Shown piece by piece: positions 26,886 through 35,335 of a stretch of 64,000 bases of DNA. The translations under genes and the position numbers were made by a program. Location of the stretch: contig DAOTWD010000132.1 in assembly GCA_034435975.1 (NCBI GenBank), forward strand, positions 1 to 64,000, given 5' to 3'. This stretch comes from CAKZQX01 sp034435975. GTDB lineage: Bacteria; Chloroflexota; Chloroflexia; Chloroflexales; Chloroflexaceae. Under the pieces are notes generated by a model that did not search any database, had not been told where the DNA came from, and saw nothing but the letters and a program-made list of their open reading frames with translations. The stretch's first letter is position 1. Every line of letters starts with the position of its first letter.

Positions 26886-28117
26886 CCACGAATGACACTG
26901 CGCAACCAAAAACAATTTACCTGCCGTATATGTGCGATCATGTCTATGTGATGGCCTCGGCGTTGAATGCCCATAATTTACCAGCCGAGGTACTGCCACC
27001 TTCCGACGACGAGACTATGGCGATTGGTCTGGAGCTGTGCAAGGGGCGCGAGTGTTCGCCATGCTTTACGACCACCGGCGATCTGGTTCGCCGCGCCCGC
27101 CAGCCCGATTTCGATCCTGAGCGCTCGATGATGTTTATGCCCACAACTGGCGGATCGTGCCGGTTTGGGCAGTACAATGTTCTCCAGCGCGAGATCCTGG
27201 AACGTGAGGGGTTGGGCGCGGTCGAGTTTATGTCGCCCACGGGTAGCAACTCCTATCAGGGGTTTGGCAATAATCCGACGAAACTACGGCAACTGATGTG
27301 GCAGGGTATCGTGGCCGTCGATCTGTTGCAGAAGCTGCTGCACGAGTATCGCCCGTATGAACGACAGCCAGGACAGACCGAACAGATCTATCAGCAAGCG
27401 TTGCAGCGCGTGATACAGGCAGTGGGGCAGCATGGGGGCAAGCCGCTGGTGGCGGCCATGCAATGGACTGCGCAGCAGTTTGAGGCCCTGCCGGTAGATC
27501 GTAGCACACGCCGCCCAATTATTGGCCTGGTGGGTGAAATTTATATCCGCTTCAACGAATATACCAACCAGGACATCATTCGCAAACTGGAAGCGGTGGG
27601 CGCTGAGGTGATGCTGGCCGATGCGATGGAATGGTTTTACTACACGAACTGGAACTACAAATATCGCAGCCGCGTGCATGGGCGGTTTGGTCAGTTTCTC
27701 TCGATGTGTCTGACCGATGCCTATCAGCAACATCTGGAGCGGCGCATCCTCAAGCCGGTTGAGCACCTGCTCACCTTCCCCCATGCAACACCGGTGGGCC
27801 AGTTGATGGAAATGCTGCGGCCCTACTACCACCCCGAACTGGACTCGGAGGCGGTGTTGACAATGGGTAAGGCGATTGATTTTGCCCGCCACGGATTGGA
27901 CGGAATCGTCAATATTATGCCCTTCTCGTGCATGCCCGGCATCATCAGCGCCGGTATGTCCCAACGTCTGCGGGCTGACCTGGACAACATCCCCTGGCTG
28001 GATATTATCTACGATGCGCAGGGCGGCACGAACATCAACACGCGCCTGGAGGCGTTTATGTATCAGGCGCGGCAGTTCCAACGACGGCGACAGGCGGCCC
28101 CGGCGCTGGCGCATTAG
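26882..28117 (+). CDS. Activase-associated protein, HgdB-like (second half of split large activase)
   Basis: A 411-residue protein beginning IYLPYMCDHVYVMASALNA, with cysteines in CKGRECSPCFTTTGD, GGSCRFGQYN and MPFSCMPGI that could hold an iron-sulfur cluster. In many bacteria the equivalent sequence is the C-terminal part of a single protein of about 1400 residues joined to the activase domains. Here it is a separate gene translationally coupled to the activase by an ATGA overlap. It probably acts with the upstream protein as one redox complex; the reaction is not known for this family. Confidence 0.8.
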   Translation: MTTNDTAQPKTIYLPYMCDHVYVMASALNAHNLPAEVLPPSDDETMAIGLELCKGRECSPCFTTTGDLVRRARQPDFDPERSMMFMPTTGGSCRFGQYNVLQREILEREGLGAVEFMSPTGSNSYQGFGNNPTKLRQLMWQGIVAVDLLQKLLHEYRPYERQPGQTEQIYQQALQRVIQAVGQHGGKPLVAAMQWTAQQFEALPVDRSTRRPIIGLVGEIYIRFNEYTNQDIIRKLEAVGAEVMLADAMEWFYYTNWNYKYRSRVHGRFGQFLSMCLTDAYQQHLERRILKPVEHLLTFPHATPVGQLMEMLRPYYHPELDSEAVLTMGKAIDFARHGLDGIVNIMPFSCMPGIISAGMSQRLRADLDNIPWLDIIYDAQGGTNINTRLEAFMYQARQFQRRRQAAPALAH

Positions 28118-28441
28118 TATGTTCCTGGTGTCGTACCAATCTGATTTCACTCCCGCCCAAACGATGGTTTAAACCGGGGCCAATTGGCGCTGGAACCACG
28201 AATAACACGAATAACACGAATCGGGATAGGGGCGACCCGCGTGGTCGCCCCTATCCCACGTAGCTTGGCACTGCTGGTCTTCAAGGAGCGGCCCCCTGTC
28301 AACGAATGAAGAACGAATAAGCGAATAGGCCGTGCCAGCACCCACAGATAATCGAGATTGACCGGATCATGCGCTGGTACGGACGCTTACCGCGTATCTT
28401 GTATCAGTGACAGGAAGTACGCGGTGATGTATGGAGGTTAT
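28118..28441. other. Intergenic region with hairpin
   Basis: After the activase operon there is a short direct repeat, AATAACACG, in two to three copies at 28198-28219, and then the hairpin described separately. The rest shows no gene; a promoter for the small downstream gene is expected but not distinct. Confidence 0.4.
28223..28257 (+). terminator. Hairpin after the activase operon
   Basis: Perfect 15-bp stem GGGATAGGGGCGACC with loop CGCGT, 106 bases after the stop. There is no T-run on either side, so termination is plausible but not textbook. Confidence 0.45.
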
Positions 28442-28729
28442 ATGAACCCATTTATTCGCGTTCGCTCCGTCGAACCGCTTGAGCCATGGTCTGTCCGGGT
28501 GCGGTTCACCAACGGTGAGCAACGCGATATCAACCTCGCACCCTCTATTGCACACGGTTCGATTTTCGAGCCAGTTCGTACTGATGCCGCCTTTTTCGGT
28601 ACTGCGCAGGTCGATGGCGGCACGATTACGTGGCCCAATGGGGCGGATATTGACCCGGATGTACTCGCCTACGGTGGCCCGCCACTATGGGCCGCGTCAT
28701 CGTCGGTGGCTACACATGAGCAGCGATGA
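28442..28729 (+). CDS. DUF2442-type small protein
   Basis: A 95-residue protein: after IRVRSVEPLEPWSVRVRF come NGEQRDINLAP and the DUF2442 ending VDGGTITWPNGADIDPDVLA. Proteins of this family often sit beside a DUF4160 partner and are suspected antitoxin-like components. No such partner is seen here, so it may be solitary. The ATG at 28442 follows GGAGGTTAT; the longer open frame upstream lacks a ribosome site. Confidence 0.85.
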   Translation: MNPFIRVRSVEPLEPWSVRVRFTNGEQRDINLAPSIAHGSIFEPVRTDAAFFGTAQVDGGTITWPNGADIDPDVLAYGGPPLWAASSSVATHEQR

Positions 28730-29125
28730 TGGAACGGTTGGTACACAGCTCCAGCCCCCTGCTTTGAGAGCTGCCCCGTTACAACGCACAGACGCCTTAC
28801 CCCCTATCCACCCGGTCACCTGATTGCTATCCGGCTGGTCAGTTGCAGACTGCCTCGCAGAGGGGTGACAGCAGCCAGACAAACCTCTATGATGTTCAGC
28901 ATACGATATATTCCGTAACTAACAAGGTTTTATCCCGGTTTGATGCTGATCCTGATCCATACTGAATCATGATCCCTGATTTCCTCTGCCCGTTACGTTG
29001 TCTGGCCTCCAGGTGTCGTCGGTGGTAACGACTGGCGGGTAATGTCGATATGAGCGGCCCTTTTCATCCGGGTGTAGCAAGACTAGTACCAGGAAACAGA
29101 GTAGTTTAGTAGAGGAGGAATCGCA
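28730..29125. other. Intergenic region upstream of the alcohol dehydrogenase
   Basis: A 396-bp region with no supported gene. I looked here for a mycofactocin precursor (C-terminal GMCGVY or GICGVY) on both strands and saw none. The strong ribosome site AGAGGAGGAATCGC lies at its right end. The promoter of the island is likely here but no clear box stands out. Confidence 0.45.
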
Positions 29126-30436
29126 ATGGATGCGAGTAAGCTCTGGCAATTTCCGATCAAGGAGTTTCATCCCTTTCCCCGTGGATTGATTGGCCCGGGT
29201 GCTTATGAAATGGTTGGCGTCGAGGCAAAAAAACTGGGCTTCAAGCGCACGCTGCTTATGACCTCAGGGATACGCGGAACCGATCTTGTTGACGATGTGG
29301 CGGGCAAGATCCGCTACCAGGGCATTGATGTCGTGATCTACGACAAGGTTGAGTCCAACCCCAAAGACTACAACTGCATGGACGCCGCCGACCTCTATCG
29401 GCGCGAGGGCTGTGACAGCATCGTCTCCGTCGGTGGGGGGAGCGTGACCGACGCGGCCAAGGGGGCGCGGCTTGTCATCGCCCACGATGGGCGCAACATC
29501 AACGAGTTTGACGGCTTCAACCGCAGTGACCCGGATCGTCAGAAGAATCCCCCGCACATTGCGATCAACACCACAGCCGGTACCGGCTCAGAGACGAGCT
29601 GGGCGTTCGTGATCACCGATACGACCGGGCCAGATGCCCCGCGCAAATGGCTTGGCTTTGACGATAGCTGCATTGTGACGCTGGGTATCAACGACCCGTA
29701 TGTCTTCAAAACTATGCCCCAGGATCTGACCGCCTTCTGTGGCTTCGATGTGCTGGCCCACGGCTCCGAGCCATACGTCTCACGCCTCGACTTTCCCGCC
29801 AGTCTGGGTGGAGCGCTCAAATGTATCGAACTGGTGGCGCAAAACCTGCGCGAAGTGGTCGCCAATCGGAACAACTTTGAAGCCTGGAGCAACATGGTCT
29901 GGGCGCAATACATCGGGGCCCAGGCCTTCAACAGCGGCGGCCTGGGGATCATTCACTCCATCTCCCACGCGGTCAGCGCCTTCTACGACAGCCACCACGG
30001 CTTGAACAACGCGATTGCGTTGCCCCGTGTGTGGGAGTTCAACATGCCTGCCAACTATCGCCGCTACCGTGACATTGCCCGCGCTATGGGTGTGGTCGTT
30101 GATGGTTTGAGCGACGTGAGTGCCGCCGAGCGTGCAGTCGAGGCCGCGATCCAGCTCTCTAAGGATGTCGGTATTCCACCCAACTTCCAGAGTGTGACCG
30201 AGTACAGCAAGACACGTATGGGCAAGGGGAAGTACGAGCAGTGGGGCGGCCCGCGGATCATCGGTGACGATCGCGATATTGACCGCGTCTCGAAGCATGT
30301 GCTGGGCGATGGCTCGACGCCCGGTAATCCGATGGAAGTGACGTTCGAGTCCGTACGACCCGTCGTGGCACACGCTATGACCGGCTCGTACTACGAGGGC
30401 GGGTTCCACGGCGCACGCCACACCAGCAACCGCTAG
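29126..30436 (+). CDS. Mycofactocin/NDMA-dependent methanol (alcohol) dehydrogenase, iron-containing ADH family
   Basis: A 436-residue type III (iron-family) alcohol dehydrogenase. Its N-terminus WQFPIKEFHPFPRGLIGPGA and the block GFKRTLLMTSGIRG match, from memory, the NDMA-dependent methanol dehydrogenases Mno/Mdo of actinobacteria. Those keep NAD tightly bound and pass electrons to mycofactocin. The cofactor site GGGSVTDAAKG, the block TTAGTGSETSWA and the metal-site region GFDVLAHGSEPY and HSISHAVSAFYDSHHGLNN are intact. It opens a large same-strand gene set that includes MftC, MftE and MftM, which supports mycofactocin dependence. The substrate could be methanol or another primary alcohol. 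The family is firm; the substrate is inferred. Confidence 0.9.
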   Translation: MDASKLWQFPIKEFHPFPRGLIGPGAYEMVGVEAKKLGFKRTLLMTSGIRGTDLVDDVAGKIRYQGIDVVIYDKVESNPKDYNCMDAADLYRREGCDSIVSVGGGSVTDAAKGARLVIAHDGRNINEFDGFNRSDPDRQKNPPHIAINTTAGTGSETSWAFVITDTTGPDAPRKWLGFDDSCIVTLGINDPYVFKTMPQDLTAFCGFDVLAHGSEPYVSRLDFPASLGGALKCIELVAQNLREVVANRNNFEAWSNMVWAQYIGAQAFNSGGLGIIHSISHAVSAFYDSHHGLNNAIALPRVWEFNMPANYRRYRDIARAMGVVVDGLSDVSAAERAVEAAIQLSKDVGIPPNFQSVTEYSKTRMGKGKYEQWGGPRIIGDDRDIDRVSKHVLGDGSTPGNPMEVTFESVRPVVAHAMTGSYYEGGFHGARHTSNR

Positions 30437-30458
30437 GGGTTATTGTGACACGGAGAGG

Positions 30459-30540
30459 TGAGGATGCGAGGATGCGACGAAACGTGAGGCGAAGAGACGA
30501 GAGGCGAATTCGCATCCTCGCAACTTCGTTTCCCGCCTCT
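30459..30540. repeat. Family B low-complexity inverted repeat
   Basis: GAGGATGCGAGGATGCGACG and GAGGCGAAGAGACGAGAGGC are followed by the complementary GCATCCTCGCAACTTCGTTTC and CCGCCTCTC, so the spacer can fold back on itself. It is the same sequence style as the elements at 33608-33790, 39279-39485, 43436-43515 and 53862-53950. Confidence 0.65.
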
Positions 30541-30557
30541 CTTCAAGGAGTGATGGC

Positions 30558-31586
30558 ATGTTCGATTCCATTGATCAGGTGATCGCCGCACTGCAGGGGC
30601 AGCAGTATATCTGCGAACGCAAGTTGGCGACGGTCGTCTTCCTGGCGCTGAAAATGCAGAAGCCGATCCTGATCGAGGGGCCGGCCGGTGTGGGGAAAAC
30701 CGAACTGGCAAAGGTCGTCGCCGGCACACTGGGGCGACCACTGATCCGCCTGCAGTGCTATGGTGGCCTGGATGAGACGCGGGCGTTGTACGAGTGGGAG
30801 TATGGCAAGCAATTGTTGTATACCCAGATCTTGCGGGACAAAATCGGCCACTTCTTCAACGATATTCCGGATTTGCCAACGGCTGTTGCACATCTGCACC
30901 GCCACGACGATGTCTTCTTCTCCGAGCATTTCATCGTGCGCCGCCCGATCTTACAGGCACTTACCGCCCCGGAGCCTGTGGTCTTGCTGATCGATGAGAT
31001 CGACCGCGCCGAGGAGCAGTTCGAGGCCTTTTTGCTTGAAGTTTTGAGCGACTTCCAGGTCACTATTCCCGAAATTGGCACCATTGTGGCCCGGCAGCCA
31101 CCATTCGTGTGTATCACCGGCAACAACACCCGTGAGTTGAGCGATGCGCTGAAGCGGCGCTGCCTGCATCTGGCACTCGGCTATCCCGACGAAGCCCGTG
31201 AACTGGCGATTGTTCGCCTCAAAGTGCCTGAGATCAGCGCCACCCTCGCACAGCAGGTGGTCACGGTTATTCGTCGCATTCGCACGCTTGATCTGCGCAA
31301 AGCTCCGAGCATCAGCGAGACCCTCGACTGGGCGCAGGCCCTTCTGCTGCTGCATGCCACCAGCCTGACACCCGAACTGGCGGACGAGACGCTGCAGCTG
31401 ATCGTGAAATATGACCGTGATGCCCAGAAGGTTCGTGACCAGTTGCCCGCCTTGCTCGATGATGCAACGGCGGCAGAGTGGCAGACCAACCGCAACCGTG
31501 CCGATAACCTCGATCTCCAGGTACAGCGCGACCGGTATCGGCACCATGAAGCGGCCTATTTTCGTTCGCGCCGCGATGACTCGTAG
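30558..31586 (+). CDS. MoxR-family AAA+ ATPase (CoxD-like)
   Basis: A 342-residue MoxR-type AAA+ ATPase. Walker A GPAGVGKTELAKV is near 40-52, Walker B VVLLIDEIDRAEE is near 148, and sensor 1 is FVCITGNNTRELSDALKRRC. MoxR ATPases act with a VWA-domain partner to insert metals or mature dehydrogenases, as in methanol dehydrogenase and CO dehydrogenase (CoxD/CoxE) systems. The partner is the next gene, 20 bases downstream. Placement right after the alcohol dehydrogenase suggests maturation of that enzyme; this is inference. The ATG at 30558 follows AAGGAGTGATGGC. Confidence 0.9.
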   Translation: MFDSIDQVIAALQGQQYICERKLATVVFLALKMQKPILIEGPAGVGKTELAKVVAGTLGRPLIRLQCYGGLDETRALYEWEYGKQLLYTQILRDKIGHFFNDIPDLPTAVAHLHRHDDVFFSEHFIVRRPILQALTAPEPVVLLIDEIDRAEEQFEAFLLEVLSDFQVTIPEIGTIVARQPPFVCITGNNTRELSDALKRRCLHLALGYPDEARELAIVRLKVPEISATLAQQVVTVIRRIRTLDLRKAPSISETLDWAQALLLLHATSLTPELADETLQLIVKYDRDAQKVRDQLPALLDDATAAEWQTNRNRADNLDLQVQRDRYRHHEAAYFRSRRDDS

Positions 31587-31606
31587 CGCCAGGTGCTGGA
31601 GGCCAC

Positions 31607-33091
31607 ATGGATCGCGTGATCAATCGCTTTATCACCATCCTCAAACACAACGGGGTCTCAATTTCGCCATCCGAGACCATTGATGCCTTGCGTGGATTAA
31701 CCCATGTCGGTGTCGCTGACCGTGAGACGGTGCGGGCGGTGCTGGGCAGCACGCTGATCAAGGATACCCGCGACATCCCGGTCTTTGATGAACTGTTTGA
31801 TATCTTCTTCAGCCTGCCCGGACGGATGCCCACGGATGCCGCGCCTTCTGATGTCCTGGCGCAATCGACTGCCCGGCCGATCGAGCAAGCGCAGCACGAC
31901 GCTGCTGAACGTCGAACACTCCTTGACGACACCGCACGGGAGGATGTCCGTCTCGATACCGAGCGTCTGGCAGCGTTCACCCCGGCTCCTGATCCTGATC
32001 GCCTGGATGTGCCGACGCTGAGTCACGCTCTGGTGTTGAACCAGCATGCCGCCTTGCTGGACGAGGTATTGCGGCAGGTGTATCACCTGCATGTCAAACA
32101 GGCGGGCCGCCATGCCCGGCCTGGCCAACTCAGTCCCATTCGTACAACCGAGGAAATCGATCTCCAGGTGTCGGGTGGGGCACTCCATGCAGTACTGAAC
32201 GATCTGCGCGACCTGGGGGTCGATGAAGACGTGATCACCGAGCTGGCGCAGCGATTGCACGCGCAAAAGCATGATCTGACCGGGTTGTTGCGGCGCTATC
32301 TGGCGCGAGGAGGAGCATTGCTACGCCGCGCCGTGCCTCCGCTCGATCCGGTGCCTCCCGTGAGTACCTTCACCGCTGCCGAGCGGCACCAGATGGAAGA
32401 ACTCATCCGTCGCCTGGGACGCCAGATGCGTGGGGCGCTTTCGTATCGCCGGGCGATTGATCAGCGCGGACACATGCATGTTGCCCGCACGGTGCGCAAC
32501 AGCCTGAAGTACGACGGTATTCCCTTCTCCCCGGTACTGGCTCGCCGCCGCGACGAGCGTCCGCGCCTGGTCGTTCTCTGTGATGTCAGCCTGTCCGTGC
32601 GCCATACGGCCCGCTTCATGCTGCACGTGCTCTACAGCTTGCAGTCGTTATTCGAGCAGGTGCGTAGCTTTGTCTTTGTCAGTGACCTGGTTGAGGTCAG
32701 CACCCACTTTGCACAGATGGATATTGAGTCTGCCATTGGCATAGTTTTTGGCGGTACGCTGATCGACCACGATGCCAGCAGCAACTATGGGCGGGCGCTG
32801 GATATTTTCTACACCCAGCATCTTGCGGCGATCACGCGGCGCTCAACCGTGATTATTCTGGGTGATGGGCGGGGAAATGGCAATCCACCCAATGCCTGGA
32901 TTCTGGAAGAAATTCGCCGCCGGGCGAAGCAGGTGATCTGGCTCACCCCGGAAGCGCGCGGGAGCTGGCAACTGGCCGGTTCGGATATGCCCGTCTATGC
33001 ACCGATCTGCCAGCGGGTCGAGGTGGTGCGCAATCTGGATCAACTGGGTAAAGTGACAGAAGATCTGTTTCGCTATGCGGTGCATCCATGA
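31607..33091 (+). CDS. VWA-domain CoxE-like protein
   Basis: A 494-residue CoxE-family protein, the usual partner of a MoxR ATPase. The N-terminal NRFITILKHNGVSISPSETI is typical of the family. The C-terminal von Willebrand A domain begins LVVLCDVSLSVRHTARF, giving an intact DxSxS metal-ion site, and continues with FVFVSDLVEVST. It overlaps the next gene (mftM) by four bases, tying the MoxR/CoxE pair into the mycofactocin operon. It probably recruits the client enzyme; the client is not known. Confidence 0.9.
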   Translation: MDRVINRFITILKHNGVSISPSETIDALRGLTHVGVADRETVRAVLGSTLIKDTRDIPVFDELFDIFFSLPGRMPTDAAPSDVLAQSTARPIEQAQHDAAERRTLLDDTAREDVRLDTERLAAFTPAPDPDRLDVPTLSHALVLNQHAALLDEVLRQVYHLHVKQAGRHARPGQLSPIRTTEEIDLQVSGGALHAVLNDLRDLGVDEDVITELAQRLHAQKHDLTGLLRRYLARGGALLRRAVPPLDPVPPVSTFTAAERHQMEELIRRLGRQMRGALSYRRAIDQRGHMHVARTVRNSLKYDGIPFSPVLARRRDERPRLVVLCDVSLSVRHTARFMLHVLYSLQSLFEQVRSFVFVSDLVEVSTHFAQMDIESAIGIVFGGTLIDHDASSNYGRALDIFYTQHLAAITRRSTVIILGDGRGNGNPPNAWILEEIRRRAKQVIWLTPEARGSWQLAGSDMPVYAPICQRVEVVRNLDQLGKVTEDLFRYAVHP

Positions 33092-34191
33092 ATCCACTCG
33101 TCCTCTCACCCTATCGACATCAGCCCTTGATTGAATGTCTGGCGCAACGAGCGACCTTGCGTGCCACCAGCACGCATTTTACACTGTATGCCCTGGAGCC
33201 AGAGCGGGGTACCCCTGCTCCAGCAGAACCGGATCGCGCAGGACATCCGGGGTCGTCCGAGGTGGTGATCGTCCACACCTTTGCACCGGCCAGCATTGAC
33301 AACAACATTGGCTATTATGTGGCGAACGAGTTGCTGCCCTTGCTCAACAGCAATCGGCAGGCTGACTTTGAACACCTGGTGGGCGCGATTGTCCGCTCGA
33401 ACCACAGGAACGAACAGGAGGCCTGGCATCTGTTCTATGCCAACTCGCTGGCGGCGTTGCAATCGGCCATGGCTCAACCCGAAGCTGTCCCGGATTTTAT
33501 CTGGCCCTTTGGTGCGATCTATGAACGCGCCATGAGCCTGGTACGCGGTGAGACGTTGCTCGATGCGGGGACGTGCTTCGGGTTCTTTCCGCTGTTGCTG
33601 GCCGAAAGCGAGACGAGGGGGCGAGCATGCGACGAGGCGAGCAGCATGCGACGAGGCGACGAGACGAGGAGGCGAAGACGCGAAGACGCCTCGCGCATCC
33701 GCGCATCCGCGCATCCGCGCGTCTTCGGATCTTCGCCTCCGCACATTCCGCATCCGCGCATCCGCGCGTCTTCGGATCTTCGCCTTCGCCGCATCGTCGG
33801 CTGCGACCTCGATCCGGCGCTGATTAAGCTGGCGGGCAGCTATGCCGCTCGGCAGGCGTTGGATCAGGTGTCTTTCGTTGTAACCGACATGCTGAGTGCT
33901 GACTTTACGCGGTTGGGGATGTTCGATACGGTGACGTGTCTCCACGTGCTGGAACACCTGCCACCCGAACAGACCGTGCCAGCGCTGACGAGTCTCTGGC
34001 AGCGGACGCGCCAGCGGCTGATTATCGGCGTGCCCATCGAGGCGATCCCCGATCCGCGCTTTGGGCACCTCCAGGTCTTTGACCGTGAGCGACTGCTGGA
34101 ATTAGGGCGTCGCCTGGATGCAGACTGCCAGTATATTGAGTTTCATGGCGGTTGGCTCGTTCTAAGCGCTGAAGCGTTCGGTGATAGGTGA
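33088..34191 (+). CDS. mftM: Mycofactocin oligosaccharide methyltransferase MftM with internal low-complexity insertion
   Basis: SAM-dependent methyltransferase that in mycobacteria methylates the glucan chain of mycofactocin. The family N-terminal region shows as APASIDNNIGYYVANELLP, HLVGAIVRSNH and WHLFYANSLAAL. SAM motif I is LLDAGTCFGFFPLLLAE (about 157-173). Normally a few residues separate this from the acidic strand end, here IVGCDLDPALI at about 235. Instead about 60 Arg/Ser/Pro-rich residues (about 175-234) intervene, encoded by the repeat at 33608-33790. After it TCLHVLEHLPP and the conserved tail FHGGWLVLSAE are intact, and the frame is kept. Function may be retained if the insert forms a surface loop, or lost. 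The start overlaps coxE by four bases. Confidence 0.85.
   Translation: MNPLVLSPYRHQPLIECLAQRATLRATSTHFTLYALEPERGTPAPAEPDRAGHPGSSEVVIVHTFAPASIDNNIGYYVANELLPLLNSNRQADFEHLVGAIVRSNHRNEQEAWHLFYANSLAALQSAMAQPEAVPDFIWPFGAIYERAMSLVRGETLLDAGTCFGFFPLLLAESETRGRACDEASSMRRGDETRRRRREDASRIRASAHPRVFGSSPPHIPHPRIRASSDLRLRRIVGCDLDPALIKLAGSYAARQALDQVSFVVTDMLSADFTRLGMFDTVTCLHVLEHLPPEQTVPALTSLWQRTRQRLIIGVPIEAIPDPRFGHLQVFDRERLLELGRRLDADCQYIEFHGGWLVLSAEAFGDR
33608..33790 (+). repeat. Family B repeat element inserted in frame inside mftM
   Basis: GACGAGGCGAGCAGCATGCG-type purine-rich sequence is followed by CGCATCCGCGCATCCGCGC. A 29-bp direct repeat beginning GCGCATCCGCGCGTCTTCGG lies at 33709-33737 and 33756-33784. 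The left part (GAGGCGAAGACGCGAAGACG) is complementary to CTTCGGATCTTCGCCTC on the right. The same repeat type is intergenic elsewhere in the window. Confidence 0.85.
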
Positions 34192-34242
34192 TAGGTTGCT
34201 GTCCCCTGTCCCCTGTTGTGCGCTTTCTAGAAGGAAAGAGAT

Positions 34243-35274
34243 GTGAGTTACGAGATATTTCGACAGGGACTGGATGCACCAATCTGCCTGACATGGGAGC
34301 TGACCTACGGCTGCAATCTGCGCTGTGTGCATTGTCTCTCATCCTCTGGTCAGCGCCGCGAAGACGAACTGACGACGGACGAGGCGAAGCGCCTGATTGA
34401 CGAGTGGGCGGCGATGAAGGTGTTCTATATCAACGTGGGTGGCGGTGAGCCGATGAGTCGTTCTGATTTTTTTGAGTTGATGAACTATACGCTTGATCAG
34501 GGTATCGGCGTCAAGTTCAGCACCAATGGCACGTTGATCGATGATGCCGCTGCCGACTGGATTGCCTCCCACGACTATCTTGATGTCCAGATCAGCCTGG
34601 ATGGGGCGACAGCCGCAACCAGCGATCCGGTGCGCGGCACCGGTTCGTTTCTGCGGGCACGCCGTGCGATTGACCGGCTGGCAGCCCGTGACGTTGCGTT
34701 CAAGATCAACGCGGTCGTCACCTGCCAGAACATCCACGAACTCGATGACCTGTACGCCCTGGCGACCGATAACGGCGGCCAGTTACGCCTGACCCGGCTG
34801 CGTCCCTCCGGGCGTGGCATAGATGTGTGGGAACGTATGCGCCCGGCACATGCCCAGAATCGGATGCTGTACGACTGGCTGCTGGCACACCCGGACGTGC
34901 TGACCGGCGACTCGTTCTTTCACCTATCGGCCTATGGGCAACCGCTTGACGGGCTGAATATGTGCGGAGCCGGGCGCATTGTTTGTTGCGTCGATCCGGT
35001 GGGAGAGGTGTATGCCTGCCCGTTTGTGCTGGCACCGGAGTTCTCGGCTGGAAATGTGCGCGACCGGGGCGGCTTTTCCTGGCTGTGGCGGCACGCTCCG
35101 CTATTCGCCCACCTGCGCGAGTGGCAGGTCGGCGGCTGTTGCCAGACGTGCAACGCCTACGCGCTGTGTCACGGCGGCTGCTTCGCGGTCAAGCATTTTA
35201 CCGGTCGCTCGCTCGATGCTCCCGATCCGGATTGCGTGTTTGCGCCAGGTTCCGATGAAGCGCTCAAGCGTTGA
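34243..35274 (+). CDS. mftC: Mycofactocin radical SAM maturase MftC
   Basis: Radical SAM/SPASM enzyme that oxidatively decarboxylates the C-terminal Tyr of MftA and cyclises Val-Tyr. The 343 residues match MftC closely from memory: GLDAPICLTWELTYGC, the radical SAM cysteines CNLRCVHC (Cys24, 28, 31), INVGGGEPMS, VDVQISLDGATA-type strand (here LDVQISLDGATA) and RLRPSGRGIDVWE. Also present are LTGDSFFHL, LNMCGAGRIVCCVDPVGEVYACPF, and the auxiliary-cluster tail CQTCNAYALCHGGCFAVKHF. GTG at 34243 follows AAGGAAAGAGAT. The substrate genes mftA and mftB are normally just upstream but are absent. The stop codon region (GCTCAAGCGTTGA) is already part of the following repeat. Confidence 0.95.
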   Translation: MSYEIFRQGLDAPICLTWELTYGCNLRCVHCLSSSGQRREDELTTDEAKRLIDEWAAMKVFYINVGGGEPMSRSDFFELMNYTLDQGIGVKFSTNGTLIDDAAADWIASHDYLDVQISLDGATAATSDPVRGTGSFLRARRAIDRLAARDVAFKINAVVTCQNIHELDDLYALATDNGGQLRLTRLRPSGRGIDVWERMRPAHAQNRMLYDWLLAHPDVLTGDSFFHLSAYGQPLDGLNMCGAGRIVCCVDPVGEVYACPFVLAPEFSAGNVRDRGGFSWLWRHAPLFAHLREWQVGGCCQTCNAYALCHGGCFAVKHFTGRSLDAPDPDCVFAPGSDEALKR

Positions 35275-35325
35275 AGCGTTGAAGCGTTCGAGCGTTGAAG
35301 CGTTCAAGCGCTCGACCGCTCGAAA
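35262..35325. repeat. Short-period repeat GCGTT(G/C)(A/G)A between mftC and OYE1
   Basis: Seven or so copies of an 8-10 base unit (AAGCGTTGAAGCGTT, GAGCGTT, CAAGCGCTCGA) run from the last codons of mftC nearly to the ribosome site of the next gene. Confidence 0.75.
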
Positions 35326-35335
35326 GAGGGGTTCC

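Noticed and set aside
28730..29125. mftA precursor peptide upstream of the alcohol dehydrogenase
   Set aside because: No frame on either strand ends in a mycofactocin-like core; same result in the other gaps of the island.
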